Shown here in pieces: positions 1 through 4,527 of a stretch of 6,795 bases of DNA. Under the pieces are notes generated by a model. That model was not told the origin of the DNA, did not search any database, and was given only the letters and a program-made list of their open reading frames with translations. The translations under genes were made by a program, and so were the position numbers. Position 1 is the stretch's first letter; the number at the start of each line of letters is the position of its first letter. Source of the DNA: Ruminococcus sp. (GTDB lineage Bacteria; Bacillota; Clostridia; Oscillospirales; Ruminococcaceae); NCBI GenBank assembly GCA_014799675.1, contig JAAVHM010000113.1, positions 1 through 6,795 of the forward strand. The letters are read 5' to 3'.

Positions 1-259
1 GAATTTTTCTCTGCTTGAACGTGTGTAAAAATCGGCAAAGGGGAGGGAGATTAAGGAAGTAGGGGGTACGGGGGCAGAAACCTCAAAGAGGGAGGGGGAA
101 TGCCGATTTTTGTTGGGTTATTTCGTCCCCCTCCCTCTTTGTGGTGTCTGACCCCCGCATTTGTGGACGACTAACTGTTACTAATCTTGCTTCCAAAATT
201 CAAAGACAAATAAACAGTTACCCCAAAAACAATTTCCCCGTAAATTAAAATTTATACGC
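1..259. other. Non-coding region downstream of thiI
   Basis: I see no credible gene here. The stretch holds a long G/C-tract inverted repeat (listed separately), an 11-bp inverted repeat that crosses it, an 8-bp inverted repeat (172-179 with 213-220, TAACTGTT/AACAGTTA) and an AT-rich block right after the thiI stop (241-255). No classical hairpin plus T-run terminator follows thiI on the minus strand, so where the thiI transcript ends is unclear. Confidence 0.7.
27..157. repeat. Long inverted repeat with crossing second repeat
   Basis: Bases 69-99 and 126-157 are near-perfect reverse complements: about 29 of 31-32 positions pair, with one bulged base and two mismatches, around a 26-nt loop (100-125). 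The arms are strongly strand-biased, one G-rich (GAGGGAGGGGGA) and the other C-rich. A second perfect 11-bp inverted repeat, AAAAATCGGCA at 27-37 and its complement at 101-111, places one arm inside the loop and the other outside the hairpin. A shortened version of the G-rich tract recurs at 37-50. It could be a small palindromic repeat element or a structured RNA at the end of the thiI transcript. No T-run follows the main stem on the minus strand, so it is not a canonical intrinsic terminator. Confidence 0.75.
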
Positions 260-1435
260 TCATCTTTGTCCTATAACCTTTAGCTCCGTCCCCTCAACCG
301 CCTTTGCAATAAGCGGCTCGAAATCAAAGCCGTTCTGCGCCGCCTCCACCTCGGCAACGGTAGGTCTCGTTTTCGGGTGCTTGGGAGTAAACACCGTACA
401 GCAGTCCTCATAGGGTTCTATGGAAATGTCGAACGTATCTATCTTCCGCGCGATTTCAATAATTTCGGTCTTGTCCATTCCAATTACTGGACGGAACACG
501 GGCATTCTGCAAGCCGCGTCGGTGCAGACGATTGCCCCCATGGTCTGACTTGCCACCTGACCAACACTTTCCCCCGTAACAAGGGCTTGAATGTCCTTTT
601 CTTCGGCAATTCTCTGGGCAATTTCCATCATCAGCCGCCGCATTATTATGGTAAATAATTCCTCGGGGCAGTTGTCCCGCAGGGCTTCCTGAATTTCCGT
701 AAATGGAACGCAGTAAAAGGCAATATCGCCGCAGTACGGCGCAAGCTTTTCGCAAAGTCTTTCCACCTTTAAACGCGCTCTTTCGGAGGTGTAGGGCGGG
801 GAAACATAATGTATCGCCGAAAGCTTCACTCCCCTTTTTGCCATCATATAAGCCGCCACGGGGCTGTCGATCCCCCCCGAAAGCAGGAGCATTGCGCTTC
901 CCGACGTGCCGACTGGAATTCCTCCCGCAGCGGGAAGATTTCCCGCATGAATGTAAGCCGCCGTGTCCCGAATTTCAACCGTGACCGTCATTTGGGGATT
1001 TTTCACGTCCACGGAAAGATGCGGGTACGCTTCCAGAATTCTGCCGCCAAGCTCGGTGCAGATCTCTGGGGACTTCATGGGGAAAGCTTTGTCGGAACGT
1101 TTCGCCGTGACCTTAAAGGTGCGGGAAAGCTCCGCCGTTTCCCGAATGTACTCCACAGCCTTTTTGCAGATAACGTCGAAATCCTTTTCCACAACCGCCG
1201 CCCTGCACAACGCCGCCGCGCCGAAAACCTTTGAGCCAAGCTCTACAGCCTCGTCCAGATCAATGTCCTCGGACTGGGGTATTGCGTAAATAGTTGACTG
1301 GGATTTGACGTACTCGAACTTGCCGAGACGTTTCAGACGGCGTTTGAGGTTGTGGATAAAAGCGTCCTCAAAGCTGCGTTTGTTCAGACCTTTAAGGGCA
1401 ATTTCGCCCTCCTTGAAGATTATCAGTTCTTTCAT
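260..1435 (-). CDS. thiI: ThiI, tRNA 4-thiouridine synthetase (no rhodanese domain)
   Basis: Cytoplasmic enzyme that adenylates uridine 8 of tRNA and exchanges it for 4-thiouridine, using persulfide sulfur from a cysteine desulfurase. The product opens MKELIIFKEGEIALKGLNKR, typical of the ThiI N-terminal ferredoxin-like region, followed by a THUMP domain (about residues 60-165) and a PP-loop ATP-binding domain with SGGIDS at about 186-191. A Cys-Cys pair in YEDCC (residues 345-346) lies just before FTPKHPKTRP and is the likely equivalent of the catalytic PP-loop-domain cysteine of E. coli ThiI. The protein is 391 residues; E. coli ThiI is about 480 because it carries a C-terminal rhodanese domain that is absent here, as in Bacillus. 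An upstream in-frame ATG at 1442-1444 would add three residues (MVK), but the AAAGGA at 1445-1450 touches that codon and lies 9 nt from the ATG at 1433-1435, so I chose the latter. It follows the cysteine desulfurase by 113 nt and is probably cotranscribed with it. Confidence 0.96.
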   Translation of the reverse strand: MKELIIFKEGEIALKGLNKRSFEDAFIHNLKRRLKRLGKFEYVKSQSTIYAIPQSEDIDLDEAVELGSKVFGAAALCRAAVVEKDFDVICKKAVEYIRETAELSRTFKVTAKRSDKAFPMKSPEICTELGGRILEAYPHLSVDVKNPQMTVTVEIRDTAAYIHAGNLPAAGGIPVGTSGSAMLLLSGGIDSPVAAYMMAKRGVKLSAIHYVSPPYTSERARLKVERLCEKLAPYCGDIAFYCVPFTEIQEALRDNCPEELFTIIMRRLMMEIAQRIAEEKDIQALVTGESVGQVASQTMGAIVCTDAACRMPVFRPVIGMDKTEIIEIARKIDTFDISIEPYEDCCTVFTPKHPKTRPTVAEVEAAQNGFDFEPLIAKAVEGTELKVIGQR

Positions 1436-1548
1436 TTTTACCATTCCTTTTTAGAAAATAGAGATTTATAGGGTAGAAATTCTCACCCGTTATTTTTTGG
1501 CAAAGTCCGTCGGCTCTGTCGCCGATTTTTTCAGAAATCAAAAAATTT
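1436..1548 (-). other. Spacer between desulfurase and thiI genes
   Basis: This 113-nt gap carries the thiI ribosome binding site AAAGGA (1445-1450). It also holds a small hairpin (TCGGC at 1510-1514 with GCCGA at 1521-1525) followed by a T-run only on the plus strand, so it does not look like a terminator for the minus-strand genes. A TATAAA-like box is present near 1467-1472 on the minus strand, but no matching -35 box is visible at 16-18 bp. Cotranscription of the two genes is therefore the simpler reading. Confidence 0.55.
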
Positions 1549-2691
1549 TTATTTAGACTTCGCAAGAGACTGCCACCCCTCCTGCAATGCGGTAACAAGA
1601 ACGTCTATTTCCCCCATTGTGGTGGTTCGGCATATGGAAACTCTTATCGCCGAGTCCGCAAGCTTGTCGCTCACGCCCATTGCCGTAAGCACGGAGCTGT
1701 GCGCTCCCTTTGCACAGGCAGAGCCGCTTGAAACGTAAATATCGCGGCTTTCAAGGAAGTGAAGCATAATTTCCGAACGTATACCCTCGACGGAAAAATT
1801 TATTATATAGGGGGAACTGTTCTCCGCGGTGGAATTGACAGTTACATAATCAAGCTTGGAAAGCTTTTTCAGCAGGTATGCGGAAATTTTCTCCGCGTTT
1901 TCGTGGGCAACGCCAACCGTTGGCATTAACGCCCTTATCGCCGCCCCAAAGCCCGCTATAAGGGGGACGCTCTCCGTTCCCGAACGGAGATTTTTCTCCT
2001 GTCCGCCGCCCAGAAGCAGAGGGGCAATTCTGATACCCTTTCTGATATACATTGCGCCAACGCCTTTCACGGCATGGACTTTGTGTCCCGAAACAACGAT
2101 AACGTCCGCAAAAATTTCCGCCGACTTTATGGGCATTTTCATAAAGCCCTGAACCGCGTCGCAGTGGGTGATACATTCGGGGAAATCCCGCTTTATACGG
2201 GAAAAAATTTTGCGGACGGGCTGAATTGCCCCTGTTTCGTTGTTCACAAGCATACAGGAAGCAAGGCAGGTGTTTTCGTCCACGGCTTCGATAAAGTCCT
2301 CCGCGTCAATCTCACCGTCTCGGGAGGGCTTTATTCTCACGACCTCGAAGCCCTCTTTTTCCTCCAGATATTTGATAGGCTCGGCAACGGAGGGGTGTTC
2401 GATTGCGGAAACAACTATTTTCTTTTTTCTTTTTCCGTAATTTTTCGCCGCGCCGAAAATCGCCGTGTTGTTGCACTCGGTCGCTCCCGATGTGAAAGTC
2501 ACGCACTGTGGGTCGCAGACAAGGGCGGCGGCAACGGCTTTCCGCGCCTCGGTGACGTTCTGCTCGGCGGTAAGTCCTATCTTGTGGAGGGAAGAGGGGT
2601 TGCCGTAGTCCTCAACCATATTATGGAAAACGGCGGAAACCGCAGGCTCGCAGGGACGTGTGGTTGCGGCGTTGTCAAGATATATTGGCAT
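1549..2691 (-). CDS. nifS: Class I cysteine desulfurase (NifS/IscS family), ThiI partner
   Basis: PLP-dependent cytoplasmic enzyme that converts cysteine to alanine and holds the sulfur as a persulfide on an active-site cysteine. Over 380 residues it shows the family landmarks in order: YLDNAATT at 4-11, YGNPSSLH at 29-36, TSGATECNN at 67-75, IEHPS with the PLP-stacking His99, NNETGAIQP at 150-158, CDAVQ at 177-181, the Schiff-base lysine in SGHK (Lys204), RSGTE at 236-240 and SSGSACAKG with the catalytic Cys326. Length is normal and nothing essential is missing. The ATG at 2689-2691 has AAAGGA at 2702-2707, 10 nt upstream. Its place directly before a rhodanese-less thiI matches Bacillus subtilis NifZ, a dedicated sulfur donor to ThiI; no IscU or SufU scaffold gene is visible here. 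The role as ThiI donor is inferred from context, so the precise symbol (nifS, iscS or nifZ) is uncertain. Transcription probably starts near 2912 and the leader contains a long fold-back. Confidence 0.95.
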   Translation of the reverse strand: MPIYLDNAATTRPCEPAVSAVFHNMVEDYGNPSSLHKIGLTAEQNVTEARKAVAAALVCDPQCVTFTSGATECNNTAIFGAAKNYGKRKKKIVVSAIEHPSVAEPIKYLEEKEGFEVVRIKPSRDGEIDAEDFIEAVDENTCLASCMLVNNETGAIQPVRKIFSRIKRDFPECITHCDAVQGFMKMPIKSAEIFADVIVVSGHKVHAVKGVGAMYIRKGIRIAPLLLGGGQEKNLRSGTESVPLIAGFGAAIRALMPTVGVAHENAEKISAYLLKKLSKLDYVTVNSTAENSSPYIINFSVEGIRSEIMLHFLESRDIYVSSGSACAKGAHSSVLTAMGVSDKLADSAIRVSICRTTTMGEIDVLVTALQEGWQSLAKSK

Positions 2692-2710
2692 TTATTGTCA
2701 ATCCTTTCAG

Positions 2711-2923
2711 AAAATTATTCTCAAAGAATAATTCAGTTTGTCGATAAACATAATAAATTTTAATTTATTGAGGTAACGTTTCTGTAGGGGCGGATTCCAT
2801 ATCCGCCCGTTAAATTACCGACAATATGTGTGGCGGGCGGATACAGGATCCGCCCCTACAGAGACGTATAAATTAAAATTTATGCTTTTTCGACAGGCTG
2901 AATTATTCTTAAAGAATAATTAT
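2711..2923. repeat. 213-bp palindromic (MITE-like) element, leader of desulfurase-thiI transcript
   Basis: Bases 2711-2809 and 2834-2923 are extended reverse complements interrupted by small gaps, around a loop of about 24 nt (2810-2833). From the outside inwards the matched blocks are an ATTATTCT/AGAATAAT end, AGAATAATTCAG, TGTCGA, a 15-bp AT block containing AAATTTTAATTTAT, and the core CTGTAGGGGCGGAT...ATCCGCCCG. Each core arm (2784-2809 and 2834-2859) is itself a palindrome, GGGCGGAT-N5-ATCCGCCC. No transposase is encoded. The element could be a non-autonomous mobile repeat. As RNA it would form a very long hairpin occupying nearly the entire leader and ending 3 nt before the desulfurase ribosome binding site. 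Confidence 0.88.
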
Positions 2924-2947
2924 ACCACATTTTTGCAAATATGGCAA
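2919..2947 (-). promoter_or_regulatory. Sigma-A-type promoter of desulfurase-thiI operon
   Basis: On the minus strand, TTGCCA (2942-2947) is followed after exactly 17 bp by a perfect TATAAT (2919-2924). The predicted transcription start is near 2912, giving a leader of about 220 nt before the desulfurase ATG. The -10 box overlaps the outer edge of the palindromic element, so the transcript would begin inside one arm of it. The promoter lies just after the terminator of the preceding gene, as expected for an independent unit. Confidence 0.8.
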
Positions 2948-2971
2948 GTCCGACAAACAGCGTTTGCGTAC

Positions 2972-2998
2972 AAAAAAACGGCTTGCAAACCGCAAGCC
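2972..2998 (-). terminator. Intrinsic terminator of the zinc-finger gene
   Basis: On the minus strand GGCTTGC and GCAAGCC (2992-2998 and 2980-2986) form a 7-bp perfect stem with a 5-nt loop, followed by one C·G-side base and a run of seven T (2972-2978). It begins 46 nt after the stop codon of the zinc-finger gene. Confidence 0.87.
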
Positions 2999-3043
2999 AA
3001 AAAATTTTACAGCGAGAACGTTTTTAACCATACTCGTATATGT

Positions 3044-3421
3044 TTACCTCGTATACCCGCAGCCCTTGCAAGTCCTCTGCGAAGATGAATTTACCTGTTC
3101 GCATTCGGGACAGGTCCACTTGCCGCCGACGTTAGGCGAAACAGGAGCAATAAGCTGAAGCTTGGAATTTGAAACAGAGCCGTCTCCTTCCTCCGTCATG
3201 GCTTTTTTTATCTGCCTTTCGTTGTTTGCGATCTGTTCCGAAATATAATCTATCTTCTCCGAAATTTCCACCAGCACGAACCATGTCAGACAGCTCATAA
3301 ACGAAACCAGACCGTATAAAAGAAAAACCCAAAAGCTTTTACTGATAACGCCGAGAATTATGCTTCCGATTATCCCGACCACCAGCACAATATATGCCGC
3401 GGTTTTCATAACATTTGTCAT
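3044..3421 (-). CDS. Small membrane protein with C-terminal RanBP2-type zinc finger
   Basis: I do not recognise a named family. The 125-residue product has two hydrophobic, probably membrane-spanning segments (about 9-27 and 30-51), which would place both termini on the same side of the membrane. A polar, charged and probably helical stretch follows (about 54-77), then a flexible linker (78-99) and a zinc-binding tail. The tail reads W102-x-C104-x2-C107-x3-N111-x6-C118-x2-C121, which fits the RanBP2-type zinc finger consensus, including the conserved Trp and Asn, rather than only a generic zinc ribbon. The most likely topology puts the finger in the cytoplasm as a small binding module; its ligand is unknown. 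The ATG at 3419-3421 has GGAGGT (3429-3434) 7 nt upstream, and the gene has its own promoter and terminator. Cys44 in the second hydrophobic segment is unlikely to bind zinc. Confidence 0.88.
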   Translation of the reverse strand: MTNVMKTAAYIVLVVGIIGSIILGVISKSFWVFLLYGLVSFMSCLTWFVLVEISEKIDYISEQIANNERQIKKAMTEEGDGSVSNSKLQLIAPVSPNVGGKWTCPECEQVNSSSQRTCKGCGYTR

Positions 3422-3457
3422 AACCGTTACCTCCGAAAATTTAACTTAAATCTGCAT

Positions 3458-3486
3458 TTTATAGCAATCCATAAAAATAACCCTAA
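3458..3486 (-). promoter_or_regulatory. Extended -10 promoter of the zinc-finger gene
   Basis: On the minus strand TGC-TATAAA (3458-3466) forms an extended -10 box about 37 bp upstream of the ATG. I see no good -35 hexamer at the expected place (about 3481-3486), which is tolerable for extended -10 promoters. The -35 region abuts the neighbouring palindromic element. Confidence 0.5.
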
Positions 3487-3585
3487 TGTAGGGGCGGGGT
3501 CTCCCCGCCCGCGATACAAACCGCACGGCTTGTATCGTGGGACGGGAAACCCGTCCCCTACGAATTTTGTCCGGATATTTTTATG
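3470..3585. repeat. 116-bp GC-rich palindromic element of the GTAGGGG type
   Basis: An outer perfect 10-bp inverted repeat (CATAAAAATA at 3470-3479, complement at 3576-3585) frames inner arms 3488-3519 and 3530-3561, which start with GTAGGGG and end at CGATACAA. The inner arms pair at 26 of 32 positions around a 10-nt loop. Each arm is also a hairpin by itself: GGGCGGGG-TCT-CCCCGCCC and GGGACGGG-AAA-CCCGTCCC. The GTAGGGG(C)GG core matches that of the larger element at 2711-2923, so the two belong to one repeat family. No gene lies inside. Confidence 0.83.
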
Positions 3586-3603
3586 TACAGCTATAAATAT
3601 TAA

Positions 3604-3650
3604 ATCAGCAGAACACGGTCAAACCAGTCTTGACCGTGTTCTGATTTTTT
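3604..3650. terminator. Hairpin terminator 8 nt after the PPC/Big_2 gene
   Basis: GAACACGGTCAA (3611-3622) and its complement TTGACCGTGTTC (3630-3641) form a 12-bp perfect stem with a 7-nt loop, extended by AAATCA/TGATTT pairs after a 3-nt bulge. The T-run (3645-3650) is on the plus strand. On the minus strand the stem is followed only by TGCTGATTTAATATTT, a weaker U-rich tail. It is positioned to end the minus-strand secreted-protein gene, but as drawn it would stop plus-strand transcription better. Confidence 0.65.
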
Positions 3651-4368
3651 ATACAACGATGATCTTTATATTTTTGACGGAACTTCCGCATTTTGCCTTG
3701 ATGATAGCCGAACCCTCCTTTTTAGCAGTGACCTTTCCGCTTGCGGAAACTGTCGCAATACTTGACTTTGAGCTTGACCATGTTACATCAGCGTCGGCAG
3801 GCTCTGTGAGCGTGCCGAGACGGATAGTGTCGCCGACTTCCATTTCGAGGGTGAGGTAGGAGATTTTGCCGGTTGAACCTGAGATTTCCTCCTCGCTGTC
3901 TTTTGAGGGGTATGTTGCGGTAAAAGTTGTTTTACCACTGCCACCTTTCCAATTATTTCTCTCATATCTTATATAATATGTACCTTTTTTTAATTCATAT
4001 TTTGCCGTACATTTAAAATTTTCTGTAGTGCTGTTCCATTCGCAAAACAAGCGTTCACTGTTTGATGAACCTTTTCCTGTAGTAAAATCGTATTCGCTTG
4101 GAACAATTTTATTTCCGTCTTCATCATATAACCACAAACCAGACCACTCAATCCTTGCATTAATATTTATTGTAAGAGTTCCACTTTTAGAAAGTTTAAC
4201 TTTATAATCTTTTTGCTGATAATCGGACAAAGTAAACGTCTGCTTCTCCCCGCTTGGCAAATCAACAGCAGTATCATAAATACTGTCCGCAGAAACCGAC
4301 ACCGCAAGCGCGCCTATTACCATAATTGCCGCAAGTATAACCGACATAATTTTTTTCGTGATTTTCAT
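3649..4368 (-). CDS. Secreted protein with PPC-like module and Big_2 Ig-like domain
   Basis: The 239-residue product begins with a clear signal peptide: KITKK, a hydrophobic core, then VSA at 25-27 as the likely cleavage site before Asp28. Residues about 30-153 resemble a bacterial pre-peptidase C-terminal (PPC) beta-sandwich, with FTLSDYQQKDYKVKLSKSG, GLWLYDEDGNKI and ELKKGTYYIRY as typical strands. Residues about 164-239 are a classical Big_2 domain with VTWSSSKSSIATVSASGKV and KEGSAIIKA. There is no catalytic motif, transmembrane anchor, LPXTG, dockerin or SLH motif, so it is probably released or held by other contacts. A role in binding polysaccharide or protein outside the cell is inferred only from the domain types. 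The ATG at 4366-4368 has a perfect AGGAGG (4377-4382) 8 nt upstream. Its middle is much more AT-rich than its ends, and it seems to be transcribed alone. Confidence 0.9.
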   Translation of the reverse strand: MKITKKIMSVILAAIMVIGALAVSVSADSIYDTAVDLPSGEKQTFTLSDYQQKDYKVKLSKSGTLTININARIEWSGLWLYDEDGNKIVPSEYDFTTGKGSSNSERLFCEWNSTTENFKCTAKYELKKGTYYIRYERNNWKGGSGKTTFTATYPSKDSEEEISGSTGKISYLTLEMEVGDTIRLGTLTEPADADVTWSSSKSSIATVSASGKVTAKKEGSAIIKAKCGSSVKNIKIIVV

Positions 4369-4400
4369 AAAATTTTCCTCCTAAAAATTAATATATGCAC

Positions 4401-4406
4401 ATTATA
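4401..4406 (-). promoter_or_regulatory. TATAAT -10 box upstream of PPC/Big_2 gene
   Basis: A perfect TATAAT on the minus strand lies 32 bp upstream of the start codon. No convincing -35 hexamer is present at 16-18 bp. A 14-nt A-tract on the minus strand (4440-4453) lies about 34 bp upstream of the -10 box and could act like an UP element or bend the DNA. Confidence 0.55.
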
Positions 4407-4475
4407 CTATATTTCGGCTTTTTATGTATTAACTCAATATTTTTTTTTTTTTTACCATTCTGTGAATTATGCGGC

Positions 4476-4507
4476 AAAAAAACGGCTCATACCGAAGTAC
4501 AAGCCGT
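4476..4507 (-). terminator. Intrinsic terminator with UUCG loop after the large surface-protein gene
   Basis: On the minus strand ACGGCTTGTAC (4507-4497) pairs with GTATGAGCCGT (4492-4482) in an 11-bp stem with two G·U pairs, closed by a C(UUCG)G tetraloop and followed by seven T (4476-4482). It begins 20 nt after the TAA stop. This is a near-ideal rho-independent terminator and separates the two secreted-protein genes into independent transcripts. Confidence 0.93.
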
Positions 4508-4527
4508 ATAAAAGTTTTTACCAAAAA

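Larger units (their letters stand above)
2692..3043 (-). other. 352-nt intergenic region with terminator, promoter and fold-back leader
   Basis: This gap has no supported gene. Reading along the minus strand it contains, in order, the intrinsic terminator of the zinc-finger gene (2972-2998), a sigma-A-type promoter (2919-2947), a 213-bp inverted-repeat element (2711-2923) and the ribosome binding site of the cysteine desulfurase gene (2702-2707). The whole region between the zinc-finger gene and the desulfurase gene is thus accounted for by regulatory or repeat sequence. Confidence 0.8.

Noticed and set aside
809..1234. 141-codon plus-strand open frame opposite thiI
   Set aside because: The translation is arginine-rich and low in hydrophobic core residues, as expected for a shadow of a coding strand. 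ThiI motifs on the other strand explain the region.
1496..1524. 14-mer CGGCTCTGTCGCCG shared between 1511-1524 and 6496-6509
   Set aside because: One copy is inside a coding region. A single shared 14-mer in a window of this size is not far from chance, and no longer flanking match exists.
1505..1532. Hairpin plus T-run between the desulfurase and thiI genes as an operon-splitting terminator
   Set aside because: The T-run follows the stem only on the plus strand, where no gene is transcribed, and the stem is just 5 bp.
2074..2763. 229-codon plus-strand open frame opposite the cysteine desulfurase
   Set aside because: It is antisense to a fully convincing NifS-family gene, has no recognisable protein features and runs into the inverted repeat.
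2828..3088. 86-codon plus-strand open frame across the fold-back and terminator
   Set aside because: It starts inside the palindrome, lacks a ribosome binding site and crosses promoter and terminator sequences of the minus-strand genes.
2711..3585. CRISPR array or insertion sequence
   Set aside because: The repeats are inverted pairs, not regularly spaced direct repeats, and no cas gene or transposase is present.
3530..3859. 109-codon plus-strand open frame
   Set aside because: It begins in the GC-rich repeat and overlaps the Big_2 domain antisense. No homology-like motifs are visible.
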